Part shown: positions 52,369 to 61,034 of the stretch, piece after piece | Layout: each line of letters starts with the position of its first letter | How positions within the stretch are numbered: position 1 is the stretch's first letter | From: Rummeliibacillus pycnus_B | GTDB taxonomy: Bacteria; Bacillota; Bacilli; Bacillales_A; Planococcaceae | DNA length: 64,000 nucleotides | Assembly (NCBI RefSeq): GCF_050459865.1 | Contig: NZ_JBCMNM010000048.1 | Coordinates: 1-64,000, forward strand | Direction of reading: 5' to 3' | The notes under the pieces: model-generated | The model's input: only the letters and a program-made list of their open reading frames with translations | Databases searched by the model: none | What the model was told of the DNA's origin: nothing | Position numbers and translations under genes: made by a program

Positions 52369-53016
52369 ATGAAATTTGTCTTTGGAAACATACATGAATT
52401 GAAAGAAACGGCTGTTCGCCCTTCATTAAGCAATTTAACCTTAAAATTATTATCTGAATATTACGAAGCATTTTTAATGCCTTTTATATACAAATATGAA
52501 TTAGACGACGGTACTTATCTAAAACTACGTTGTAATGATTATAATTTTGCACATCTTCTGGGGTTAGAGGATATAGTTAAAAATGAATTAAAAAGACAAA
52601 GACGATCTACTGAAATTCCTAATTATAAAGGTAAAGTCGCTTTCGATTCTTGTAAAAATGGGACATTAACTTTTGATTCCATAAGAGCTATAGATAGAAA
52701 AAAATTAAATAGCTACCGATTAAAAAGCATGTATTTTTTTCTAATACCTGAATTGCTTATTAATCCAGATGTTGTTGAATACGATCAAACAAAATCAGGT
52801 AGTAAAATAAATGCAAACTTACTTTTTTATAAAGAGGAGTTCAATGCATACGTCCATTTAGGAATAATAAAGGAAAGTGAAAAATCGGGTTTTTTTGTTC
52901 CTTCAACAATGCTTATTGAAATTATTAACGAAGACAAAGGTAAAGATGGAACACAACATATTAAAAATCAAACCCCGAAAAATATTATCAAAGAAAATCG
53001 TATCATTATAAATTGA
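52369..53016 (+). CDS. PBECR4-like putative nuclease
   Basis: The 215-aa protein has an N-terminal helical region, then YKYELDDGTYLKLRCNDYNFAHLLGL, KGKVAFDSCKNGTLTFDSI, LKSMYFFLIPELLINPDVVEYDQTK, INANLLFY and YVHLGIIKESEKSGFFVPSTML. This order resembles PBECR4, a barnase/EndoU/colicin/RelE-like RNase group found in phages and toxins; I recognise it by pattern only. It has no signal peptide. It follows the tandem RNA and terminator with its own TAGGAG site, so it depends on read-through, as toxins of type III systems do. Confidence 0.5.
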   Translation: MKFVFGNIHELKETAVRPSLSNLTLKLLSEYYEAFLMPFIYKYELDDGTYLKLRCNDYNFAHLLGLEDIVKNELKRQRRSTEIPNYKGKVAFDSCKNGTLTFDSIRAIDRKKLNSYRLKSMYFFLIPELLINPDVVEYDQTKSGSKINANLLFYKEEFNAYVHLGIIKESEKSGFFVPSTMLIEIINEDKGKDGTQHIKNQTPKNIIKENRIIIN

Positions 53017-53069
53017 GTTATAAAATACATATTGTTTAAAAATTAATTATTATCTTGAAATAAATAACT

Positions 53070-53095
53070 GTGGCTAACGATTAATCGTTAGCCAC
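53070..53095. repeat. 26-bp perfect palindrome, right bracket of defence block
   Basis: GTGGCTAACGATT followed by its exact reverse complement. The arms match the terminator stem at 48779-48802. It lies between the convergent nuclease and recombinase genes and may act as a terminator, although no T-run follows. Confidence 0.75.
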
Positions 53096-53134
53096 TTAAT
53101 GTTTATACGTAAAGCTCGCTTTGGTTGCAAAAAA

Positions 53135-54601
53135 TTATGTTAGTGAGGATAATACGATTTCAATATTCTTTTCTTCAAATACAATTACTTTTTCGACTAG
53201 GGTTTTTATAAGAGATTTCGCTTCAACAATCGGTAAGATATCAATGGAATCTACTATTGATGAAATTTTTTGATTTAAGTTTTCTTCAAGTTCTACAGTA
53301 TTGATTGAGGCAGTGTTAGAACTTCTATTTTCTAATTCATTGATTATTTTGTCCATTCTTACTTTTTCTTCTTTCAGGTCACCTAATTCTATAAGTCCTG
53401 CGGTATATGCATCTACTTTTCGTTTGTAACGATTCTTTGCGGAATGTATCTGTTGCATGACTATATGTTTTTCATCTTCCTGAATTTGTTTGGCAATTTT
53501 ATAGACATACGATTGATTAATTGATTTAGAAAGCTGTAATAAACCTTGTTTAAACCACTCTTCTACATCGTTGGCATTATAAGGTTTACTTGTACATGTT
53601 CCTTTGTTTTTGTTTGCTGAACAACGATAAACTCGTTTACGGTTCGTTTTCGGACCAGACCAGCTTATACTCATGCCTGCGCCACAACGTCCACATTTCA
53701 GAAATCCTCCTAATAAATGTGGGCTAGTTTTAGAACGAGGGTGAACAGGTTTTTTATCCATTACCTTTTGAACGGCATCCCAAGTTATCTCATCAATAAT
53801 GGAGGGATGAGCATTTTCTACGACAACCCAATCTTCAATATCTTTTTCAATTTGTTTTTTCTTGCTTCTATCAACCCGATTCCAAACAAGGGTACCTTTA
53901 TATACTGGATTGGATAACATGAGTTTAACGGATCTTATGGACCATTCCTTTTTTTGTTTGGATGGTATTCCTTCTTCATTAAACAACTTAGCAATAGAAT
54001 AAAAACCATAGCCTTTGTTTAAATAAAGATCGAAAGCTCTTTTTACAATGTTTGCATCTTTTTCATTAATAACTAATTCTTTGTTGATTAAATCATAGCC
54101 ATAGGGACTTTGAGTTAACCATTTTCCATGGTTTGCTCCATGAAGCATATTTTCGAATACCCGTTCACGGATACGTTCACGTTCGAACTCAGCGACCGCA
54201 CCAAGAACCTGAAGTGTTAAACGTCCAGAAGGGGTATTTGTATCAAAGGATTCACTAATTGAGATAAATGAAACTTTAAAGTCTTCAAATAGATCAATGA
54301 TTTCAAGTAAATGTTTAAGACGACGGCTCATTCGATCTAATTTTGTCACTAAAACTTTTGAAATCGACCCTTTTTTCACTAGTTCAATAAGTTTTATAAG
54401 TTGAGGGCGCTCCATGTTTTTTGCTGAATAACCATCCTCTACAAATACTAGTGGATTCTCACTCCAGCCCATTGCACGACAATAGGATGTTAACCTCTCT
54501 TGTTGTTCATCTAATGAAACCCCTTCCCTTGCTTGTTCATCTGTTGAGACACGACAATATAATGCAATGGATTTATCACTTTCAATAGATTGAGCCTTCA
54601 T
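53135..54601 (-). CDS. large serine recombinase
   Basis: The resolvase domain has ALYCRVSTDEQ with the catalytic Ser and VLVTKLDRMSRR with active-site Arg. The Recombinase domain (HGKWLTQSPYGYDLI...GFYSIAKLFNEEGIPSKQKKEWSIRSVKLMLSNPVYKGTLVW) and a zinc ribbon (CGRCGAGMSISW...YRCS...GTCTSKPY) follow, then a coiled coil. At 488 aa it is a full-length integrase of the phiC31/TP901-1 type and would integrate or excise DNA at att sites. AGGAAAAC lies just before the ATG. It faces the CBASS/RNA block and probably moved with it or beside it. Confidence 0.92.
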   Translation of the reverse strand: MKAQSIESDKSIALYCRVSTDEQAREGVSLDEQQERLTSYCRAMGWSENPLVFVEDGYSAKNMERPQLIKLIELVKKGSISKVLVTKLDRMSRRLKHLLEIIDLFEDFKVSFISISESFDTNTPSGRLTLQVLGAVAEFERERIRERVFENMLHGANHGKWLTQSPYGYDLINKELVINEKDANIVKRAFDLYLNKGYGFYSIAKLFNEEGIPSKQKKEWSIRSVKLMLSNPVYKGTLVWNRVDRSKKKQIEKDIEDWVVVENAHPSIIDEITWDAVQKVMDKKPVHPRSKTSPHLLGGFLKCGRCGAGMSISWSGPKTNRKRVYRCSANKNKGTCTSKPYNANDVEEWFKQGLLQLSKSINQSYVYKIAKQIQEDEKHIVMQQIHSAKNRYKRKVDAYTAGLIELGDLKEEKVRMDKIINELENRSSNTASINTVELEENLNQKISSIVDSIDILPIVEAKSLIKTLVEKVIVFEEKNIEIVLSSLT

Positions 54602-54721
54602 GTGTTTTCCTCCAAGTCTGTTTGTCCATATATATGAAAAAACAAATAAAATGATGAAATCTTAAAATTAGAAGGGTTGTCCATCTCTCCTTAAGCATAG
54701 ACATAAGTAAGGGGGGATAGA

Positions 54722-54952
54722 GTGAACGACTTAATCGTAGGTTTTAAGTTTGATAACATTGGCTTTAATAAAATCTCCGATTTAGACGAAGAAAATCAAG
54801 CGAGGGTAAAGCATCTCTTTCTTCAATGGGAGAAAAAAATGATGCATTCTTCAGCTATTCATTCCGTAGGGCAGGAGTTGAATATTGACCCCAATAAAGT
54901 GTTTCATATTTCAATTGAAACAAAAAAAGAGAGTCCAACCCTTCATGGTTAG
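54722..54952 (+). CDS. small hypothetical protein, 76 aa
   Basis: The start is GTG after AAGGGGGG. The protein begins MNDLIVGFKFDNIGFNKISD and has a helical centre (ENQARVKHLFLQWEKKM). No family is recognised. It is divergent from the recombinase. A terminator stem includes its stop codon, so it is a compact single-gene unit. Confidence 0.5.
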   Translation: MNDLIVGFKFDNIGFNKISDLDEENQARVKHLFLQWEKKMMHSSAIHSVGQELNIDPNKVFHISIETKKESPTLHG

Positions 54953-54967
54953 ACTCTCCATTTTTTA
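54932..54967 (+). terminator. intrinsic terminator overlapping stop codon
   Basis: GAGAGTCCAACC pairs with GGTTAGACTCTC (one mismatch), followed by CATTTTTT. Confidence 0.82.
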
Positions 54968-55048
54968 AATCATTATTCATTATCGTAAACAGATTATTCA
55001 TTATTATGAATAATTATATTAAATGTTGGGTATTATGACTATAGAATC

Positions 55049-55378
55049 TTATTTTTTTAGAAGAAGTTCAAGTCCATTTTCAAAAGTCGTAAGCAAGTAA
55101 TGAGCTGCTTCAGGATTAGAGTGTTCTAGTTCTGCTAACAGCTGCTTTGCATGTTTCAGTCTTAAATCTAATTCGTCCAAGTCTTCAGATTCAAGGGGGA
55201 GGATATGCAACTCCGATTGAAGTTTTTCTAAAAGCGAAAATTGAATTGTATCGGTTTTCCCTGTCTCCAAATTACTCAGGTAACCAGGAGAAACATTTAA
55301 CCTTTCTGCAAAAGCATTTAAGCTAATTCCTTTATTGGTACGTAAAGTACGAATTCGTGAGCCGATATTTTGCAGCAT
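55049..55378 (-). CDS. Xre-family transcriptional regulator
   Basis: IGSRIRTLRTNKGISLNAFAERLNVSPGYLSNLETGKTD is a clear Cro/C1 helix-turn-helix. The C-terminal half is helical and leucine-rich (LDELDLRLKHAKQLLAELEH). At 109 aa it resembles SinR/SlrR-sized regulators. It is divergent from the small ORF and recombinase pair at 55.5-58.8 kb and probably represses it. GGAGGTACAG lies just before the ATG. Confidence 0.88.
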   Translation of the reverse strand: MLQNIGSRIRTLRTNKGISLNAFAERLNVSPGYLSNLETGKTDTIQFSLLEKLQSELHILPLESEDLDELDLRLKHAKQLLAELEHSNPEAAHYLLTTFENGLELLLKK

Positions 55379-55510
55379 TCTGTACCTCCAATGATTGTTT
55401 TATTTATAAATTATGAAAGTTTATGTTTGTCTAATGAACCTTTTGATTGTCCTAATTCTATAAAAAGAACAGAAAGTCCTTCAAAAGGTTAAATGAAAGG
55501 AGAAAAATAA

Positions 55511-55654
55511 ATGGCACGTATGAAGAAGACAAAAAGCAGAATTACTTCCATTCAATATGTTCACGATCCTGAAGCTGCAAAAGAATGGATGAATCTGTTT
55601 ATGGAGATTACAAAAAAGAAATTAATTGAACAAGCTTCGCATAAAGATAGATAG
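55511..55654 (+). CDS. 47-aa basic protein preceding recombinase pair
   Basis: AAAGGAG lies 8 bases before the ATG. The protein starts MARMKKTKSRITSIQYVHDP and is basic, with a helical second half (AAKEWMNLFMEITKKKLIEQ). It precedes the first recombinase by 30 bases and is probably co-transcribed. A directionality or accessory role is possible but unproven. Confidence 0.6.
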   Translation: MARMKKTKSRITSIQYVHDPEAAKEWMNLFMEITKKKLIEQASHKDR

Positions 55655-55684
55655 AACAAAATCTATTATTTTAGAGGTGAAAAG

Positions 55685-57178
55685 ATGAAACAAACAGTTG
55701 CTTATTATCGAAGTTCAACACAGCTTCAGGAGGAATCCGTTACTACTCAACAATATGAAATTAACCAATATGCTTTAAAGAAAGGGTTGTTGGTTGATTT
55801 GGAATATCCTGAGCCTTCGGTTTCAGCAAGAAAAAATAAGTTGAATGAACGACCACAAATGAAACAATTAATGACGGACATCCGTAATGGAAAAGTCGGA
55901 ACATTGCTTGTCTATAAAAGAGATCGTTTGGCGCGAAAAGTAGAAGAGCATTTAGTTCTATACAACCTTTTTAAATCGCACAATGTAGAGGTGCATTTTA
56001 TTGCAGAAAATGAACCTCCTATGCGTTTTGATATATTTGGAGAACTCATGGAATTGTTCATTGGTGTAATGAATCAAAGGGAAGGAGAACAAATCAATTC
56101 ACGAATAGCTGATACCAGGTTAAGTAACTTTATAAGGGGAAAAAGTATTGGAAACTTGCCATTTGGGTATTTAGCAGATAAAAAGAAAACAAAAATAATA
56201 AGGGATGAGGATGAGCTTTCAATTGTAAAAACCATCTTTAACGAATGGAATACAGATAAATATGTAAATATGGAAAAGCTGGCACAAAAGTTAAAAGAGG
56301 ACGGCTTTAAAAGAAGAAAAAAAGAATGGACTCGAAATAATGTTTCAGATGTACTAACTAATCCTATTTATATGGGAATCCGAGTTGCTACTTTCGATAA
56401 TCGCCAGGTTTCACGGTCTGTTGAAGAACTTGCCATAATAACAGCAGAAGAATTTGATTTGGCACAAGAGATAATTGAAAGTAGGAAAACTCCTATGATA
56501 CCAAAAGAAAAATTTAATTATTTGTTGTCTTCATTAATCTTTTGTGACGTATGTGAGCAGAATCGACTAATCGAGCAGGGAAAGAAAAAGATAAGTATTG
56601 AAAGGAAGCCTTTGATAAATTCTAAAAGAACAATAAAAGGAGAGATTTGCGCTACGTATGAATGTAGTGAACACAATATAAAATTGGAGCAGAAGGAAAT
56701 TGAAAATCTCGTTTACTTGAAAACTAGAGACTTTTTCTTAGAATTATTAGATACACATTTTGAAAAGCTGTATTCTACTCATCTTAAGAAAAGCTTAAAA
56801 CAATTATCGAAGGTAAAGGCTGACTTTATAAAAGAATTAGAAAATGCTGAAAAAGCGTTACTCCAAGTTACAAATAAATGGATTCATAAGGAAGATGAAT
56901 CAACTAAGAGTAAAGTTTTGGAGTGCTCAAATAATTTAAAACGAATCAAAAATAAAATTTTTGAAATTGAAGTGAAAAGACAAAAATTTATAGAAGTTCC
57001 TGATTTTGTTGATGAAATAAAAAAAGAGCTTTTAAAGGAAGAAAATTGGATGTTATTGCCTTTTTCAAGAAAAAGCGAATTAATTAATGATTTAATTCAA
57101 GAGATTTATGTTGATGAACTCTCTTCGCGTATTATTTTTAAACATCCTTATTTAGAAACAAACGAGGTAGTCCAATGA
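55685..57178 (+). CDS. large serine recombinase, first of tandem pair
   Basis: AYYRSSTQLQEESVTTQQ carries the catalytic Ser; LLVYKRDRLARKVEEHL supplies the Arg motif. The Recombinase domain follows (IGNLPFGYLADKKK...EWTRNNVSDVLTNPIYMGIRV). The zinc ribbon is unusual: FCDVCEQN and CATYECSEHN, separated by about 40 residues. A coiled coil follows. At 497 aa it is full length. Its stop overlaps the start of the next recombinase (ATGA), so the two are made together and may act as a heteromer, like paired Ccr recombinases. Confidence 0.88.
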   Translation: MKQTVAYYRSSTQLQEESVTTQQYEINQYALKKGLLVDLEYPEPSVSARKNKLNERPQMKQLMTDIRNGKVGTLLVYKRDRLARKVEEHLVLYNLFKSHNVEVHFIAENEPPMRFDIFGELMELFIGVMNQREGEQINSRIADTRLSNFIRGKSIGNLPFGYLADKKKTKIIRDEDELSIVKTIFNEWNTDKYVNMEKLAQKLKEDGFKRRKKEWTRNNVSDVLTNPIYMGIRVATFDNRQVSRSVEELAIITAEEFDLAQEIIESRKTPMIPKEKFNYLLSSLIFCDVCEQNRLIEQGKKKISIERKPLINSKRTIKGEICATYECSEHNIKLEQKEIENLVYLKTRDFFLELLDTHFEKLYSTHLKKSLKQLSKVKADFIKELENAEKALLQVTNKWIHKEDESTKSKVLECSNNLKRIKNKIFEIEVKRQKFIEVPDFVDEIKKELLKEENWMLLPFSRKSELINDLIQEIYVDELSSRIIFKHPYLETNEVVQ

Positions 57179-58767
57179 CATTATCCGAGTTTTTGAAAAC
57201 GAAAGAGTTACAAGCAGCTTTTTATGGAAGGCATTCAACTGATGAACAGAATGTCGAGACACAACGGTTTATTTGTCATGAATTTGCTGAAAAATATGGA
57301 ATTACTATCATCGATGATTATGTTGATGAAAATAAATCAGCCTTCAAAAACCCACTTAATAAAAGGGCACATCTAGATCGACTTCGAAAAGATGCAAGAG
57401 AACGAAAATTTGATTGTGTTCTGGTTTATAAAGCTGACCGATTAGCAAGAAGAATTGACCAGCATATGCAGCTTTGGGGAGAGTTCCGTGAGTTAGGAAT
57501 TCCCATTATTTTGACAGAATCAGAAAAACTATATACAACAGATAGTCCAACAGAGATTATGGTCGAAGTTGGGTTAAGTTCCCTTGAAGCTGAAAATACA
57601 AGGATACGAACAAGAGATTCCTATAACAGTAAAACAGCCAAGGGAAAATGGCTAGGCGGAATATTACCCTATGGATTTCAATACGAAAAGGATAAAAATG
57701 GAAATTCAATTATGATTCCAATACCTCATCAAATTGATAATGTGAAAGAAATCTTCAATTACTATAAAAGAGGATATGGTTTCAAGCGTATTGCAGCCCT
57801 TATGAATGAAAAACACCCAAAAGACACAATGGGAAAATGGGTGGCAGAAAGTATTAAATCCATCATTACCAATCCTTATTATGCGGGATATACTACAAGT
57901 CAAAGAATTGTACCTGGTTCAGGAAATTCAGTTCAGGATAGGAGTGAATGGAAAAAAGGTAAGTGTGATAAAATTCCAGCTGTTATTCCAGAAGAAGAGT
58001 GGAATGAATGCATGGAACTGTATGAGGAGAAAAAGAAGGGGAAAATAACTCGAAATAAATATATAACCCCCTATTTATTCATTGATATACTTCATTGTAA
58101 ATCCTGTAAACAAAAAGTGATCGGTAAAAATTACACTCCAGGGAAAAGAAAAAAAGATGGCGGAAAATATGAAGACCAAAGGTTTTATATCTGTAAAGGG
58201 TGTAAACAAAAGTGGGATGTTAATAAGGTACACGAGTATTTATTTAGTGAAATTATGGGTGGATGGCATTATCAATATCTTTCAAGAAAAAAAGAGGAAA
58301 TACAATCTGATATTATGGAAAAAATCCAAGAAGAAATACAAGAAATAGAAGAAAGTATAAAAACCTTCAAAAAGGATTTATTTAAATATACGGATAAACT
58401 AAAGGAAGTTGAAATAAAACAAAAAGCATTAATGGAAAAGAATCCAGAACCAGATGATCTTCAACATGCACTAGTTCAATATCGAATAAGTGTTCAGAAA
58501 AGAATTGATTTGTATGAAAAAGAAATACAAAAGAAAGAAAATGAAAAGCAGCAACTTTATTTGTCTTATGGTGATGTTGAAAATTTCAAAGAAATCACCA
58601 AACAATTTACAGGTTTTAAATATGATTTTACGCAACCTGAATTCAGAAAATTGGTCTTATTTTTATTGGATAAAGTAACAATTAGCGGAAAAGAAGAATA
58701 CCAGTACGAAATAATGGCTAAAGTAGATCTTAGCGAAAGAGGAACCATATTCTTAGGATTTAATTAA
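57175..58767 (+). CDS. large serine recombinase, second of tandem pair
   Basis: AFYGRHSTDEQNVETQR carries the catalytic Ser, and VLVYKADRLARRIDQHM the Arg motif. The Recombinase domain is GKWLGGILPYGFQYEKD...YGFKRIAALMNEKHPKD, and the zinc ribbon CKSCKQKVIG...YICKGCKQKW has two CxxC pairs. A long charged coiled coil follows. At 530 aa it differs clearly from its upstream partner, so it is not a recent tandem duplicate. A terminator follows directly. Confidence 0.9.
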   Translation: MTLSEFLKTKELQAAFYGRHSTDEQNVETQRFICHEFAEKYGITIIDDYVDENKSAFKNPLNKRAHLDRLRKDARERKFDCVLVYKADRLARRIDQHMQLWGEFRELGIPIILTESEKLYTTDSPTEIMVEVGLSSLEAENTRIRTRDSYNSKTAKGKWLGGILPYGFQYEKDKNGNSIMIPIPHQIDNVKEIFNYYKRGYGFKRIAALMNEKHPKDTMGKWVAESIKSIITNPYYAGYTTSQRIVPGSGNSVQDRSEWKKGKCDKIPAVIPEEEWNECMELYEEKKKGKITRNKYITPYLFIDILHCKSCKQKVIGKNYTPGKRKKDGGKYEDQRFYICKGCKQKWDVNKVHEYLFSEIMGGWHYQYLSRKKEEIQSDIMEKIQEEIQEIEESIKTFKKDLFKYTDKLKEVEIKQKALMEKNPEPDDLQHALVQYRISVQKRIDLYEKEIQKKENEKQQLYLSYGDVENFKEITKQFTGFKYDFTQPEFRKLVLFLLDKVTISGKEEYQYEIMAKVDLSERGTIFLGFN

Positions 58768-58772
58768 TGATT

Positions 58773-58811
58773 GAAGCAAGGATGGAATCAATCCATTCCT
58801 TGCTTTTTTCT
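58773..58811 (+). terminator. recombinase operon terminator
   Basis: AAGCAAGGATGGA pairs with TCCATTCCTTGCTT (one bulge), then TTTTTTC. Confidence 0.82.
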
Positions 58812-58851
58812 TTTGGTTTGCTAAATAAGATTGATGTATTACATCTTGTAA

Positions 58852-59469
58852 TTACTCATATTCACATAGCTTAGGAACCACAAATTCGGGAAAAGTTTTG
58901 ATTATTTTTTCATATGTTGAGAAATGAGATTGGTTTGAGATAATTACAATATCGTCTCCATCATAGCCAATCCAAAAGATGCTTGTATCATCTTCTACTT
59001 TAACTACTATTGCTTCTGCAATTTCGTTTCCCCAATTTCCTTTCCATTTTCTTTTTTCTACACTAAATATATCTTTTTTTGTGGACCATAAAGCTAATTC
59101 ATTCTCACTACCAAGACTAAAGTAGATAGGGAAAATCTCCTGAAACTGCTTTTCGGTCTGGATTTCAGCAACTAGAACGGATCTTTTCTTTTTCTTAGTT
59201 AAGTATCTGCAACTGATATTGAATTCCTTGCAAGTTTGTTCAAACTCATCTTTCCAATAGGAAGGAATTTCAGAACAAAAATAAAGTGGAAATGATTTAA
59301 TATTTTTCATCCACCAAGAGATTAAATTCCTATCACATACTGCTTCATCTAAGCTATCAATAGAGAAAACATATGGTGTAGTGCCTTCTAACGCAAAGGG
59401 GAAAAACCCTCCAGCTTCAGGGTTTGAGTCATAGTAACTCTTTGGAAAATAACCTACTTCTATCTCCAA
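58852..59469 (-). CDS. hypothetical cytosolic protein, 205 aa
   Basis: There is no signal peptide or TM segment. Aromatic-rich motifs include GGFFPFALEGTTPYVFS, NLISWWMKNIKSFPLYF, TSIFWIGYDGDDIVIIS and FSTYEKIIKTFPEF. The last two resemble text found in small Bacillus immunity-like or SUKH-adjacent proteins, but I cannot assign a family. GGAGGAGAG lies just before the ATG. It converges on the recombinase operon. Confidence 0.6.
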   Translation of the reverse strand: MEIEVGYFPKSYYDSNPEAGGFFPFALEGTTPYVFSIDSLDEAVCDRNLISWWMKNIKSFPLYFCSEIPSYWKDEFEQTCKEFNISCRYLTKKKKRSVLVAEIQTEKQFQEIFPIYFSLGSENELALWSTKKDIFSVEKRKWKGNWGNEIAEAIVVKVEDDTSIFWIGYDGDDIVIISNQSHFSTYEKIIKTFPEFVVPKLCEYE

Positions 59470-59676
59470 TTTTCTCTCCTCCTTAATTCTAATATTTTAT
59501 TTGTTTTTTTTCATAAGTGACAAACGCCCTCTAATCATTAGTTCAAAGTGTATTGTCAACAGAGTTAATTAACATAGCTCTGAATTAAACCTTTAGTAAA
59601 GTTACCATAGTAAAATTATTTGGCAGTTTTTATTATAGTAATGTTATGAAGCTAATAAAAGATAATCTTTGAATTA

Positions 59677-59935
59677 TTAGGACAAGTGGTAAACAGGTAG
59701 TAAAGTTCGGCAATGGGATAGGAACAGCTATTAGTAAGCATTTCGCAGTTCGGCAAAGGGATAGGGTTGGGATCCCGACCCTATCCCTTTGCCGAAACAG
59801 CTTGTCCTAAAAAATAGGCTTGTCCTATATATATCAAGGCTTTGATACTCAATTATTTATAAGGAATTTCATTGTTGCAAAATAAGGTTCGGCAAAGGGA
59901 TAGTATCGTGATTTAACAGTTCGGTACAGGGGTAA
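59677..59935. repeat. cluster of TTCGGCAAAGGGATAG repeats with long palindrome
   Basis: The motif TTCGGCAAAGGGATAG occurs at 59706 (one mismatch), 59749 and 59888, and a degenerate copy lies at 59920. An inverted copy at 59778-59796 pairs with the one at 59749-59767 to form a 19-bp stem around GGGATCCC. Outer TTAGGACAAG (59677) is matched by CTTGTCCTAA (59801) and again by GCTTGTCCTA at 59819. The rest of 59.47-60.19 kb has no gene. Confidence 0.8.
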
Positions 59936-60058
59936 TTATTCTAATAATGTTACGATAGTAAAATCATAATAGATGAGAAATACTTGTTGTTGAATGACAA
60001 CAAAGGCGGGTACTGACATTCAACGATATGTTTGGCAGTCAACAAATTAAAATCATAT

Positions 60059-60095
60059 TTAAAACTCGATCCATTAGTCATGGGTCGAGTTTTAC
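60059..60095 (+). terminator. terminator-like hairpin
   Basis: AAACTCGA-CCAT/ATGG-TCGAGTTT stem in the gene-free region before the 60.2-kb gene. It has no obvious gene to serve. Confidence 0.55.
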
Positions 60096-60213
60096 GATTA
60101 TTGTAATTGTCAATTAAAGGTCTTTGAATATTTGCAGAACAAATTCTTTAACGACGGAGTTTAGTGGAATAAACAGTCAGTTATAGAGAACACTAAATAT
60201 GAGGTGTTTTCTT

Positions 60214-60939
60214 ATGAAAAAAGTTCTTATATTAATGATTGCCATTTCTCTTTTTACTGGTTTAACAGAAACTAAAGCAATGATAAATGGATATGATGAA
60301 ATTGCAAAGTCTGATAAAGCGGATGTTACTCTTTATGCTAAAAAGATGAATGGAGTATATACAGATTTTAAAATTGATTTTCAAGGCGGAGTTCTTACAA
60401 GACCTTATTGGATAAATACAACAAGTCCTACGTGGTCCCCTCAAATTATGTATGAGGACATCAATAAGGATGGAAAAAATGAGTTAATAATAATTTTGAC
60501 CAAGGGTACTGGTACTGGCATATTAGAACGAGAAGTTCACGTTTTCCATATCCAAAATCAACTCTTAAATAAGAAGCTTGTTAAAGTTCCAGTTGAAATC
60601 CTTGTTGATGACCCAATTGCAATTGTATTAAAAAACGTAAAGACCGATTTATCATCCAACAAGGCTAATATTAGTATAGGCGACAAGAAATATACAATTG
60701 ATATTAAACCTTTAGGTATTAAACCCGAACATCTCTTTACTGATATTTACTTTGGCAATATTATCAACTTTGAAATAAAAGACAATCAACTTATTGCAAA
60801 AATCGGAGGTCAAATTTCTCCAGCAGGTGGGAATATAGGCGATATTCTAATTACGTATAAGTTTAAGGATAAAATGTATCAAGCAAAATCAATTGAATTT
60901 AAACCAAATGTGTTGAATGACAAAAAAATCGGGAACTGA
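60214..60939 (+). CDS. secreted protein with calcium-loop (FG-GAP-like) motif
   Basis: Signal peptide VLILMIAISLFTGLTETKA. The mature part has IMYEDINKDGKNELIIILTKGTG, a DxNxDGxxE calcium loop like that of the 37.3-kb protein, then beta-rich sequence. No catalytic motif was found. GAGGTG 7-8 bases upstream fits ATG 60214; the frame opens at 60199. A terminator follows 10 bases after the stop. Confidence 0.65.
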   Translation: MKKVLILMIAISLFTGLTETKAMINGYDEIAKSDKADVTLYAKKMNGVYTDFKIDFQGGVLTRPYWINTTSPTWSPQIMYEDINKDGKNELIIILTKGTGTGILEREVHVFHIQNQLLNKKLVKVPVEILVDDPIAIVLKNVKTDLSSNKANISIGDKKYTIDIKPLGIKPEHLFTDIYFGNIINFEIKDNQLIAKIGGQISPAGGNIGDILITYKFKDKMYQAKSIEFKPNVLNDKKIGN

Positions 60940-60947
60940 CACATTTG

Positions 60948-60983
60948 AGCACGATTCTATTTTATTTGAATCGTGCTTTTTAT
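60948..60983. terminator. intrinsic terminator
   Basis: GCACGATTC/GAATCGTGC with TTTTTA. Confidence 0.85.
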
Positions 60984-61034
60984 TAGTTTGATTCATAATT
61001 AACGGGGCAGTTTAGTTGAAGGGGTTAAAAGGAG

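Noticed and set aside
48779..58811. Complete prophage
   Set aside because: No capsid, terminase, tail, holin or replication genes; only recombinases, regulators and defence genes are present.
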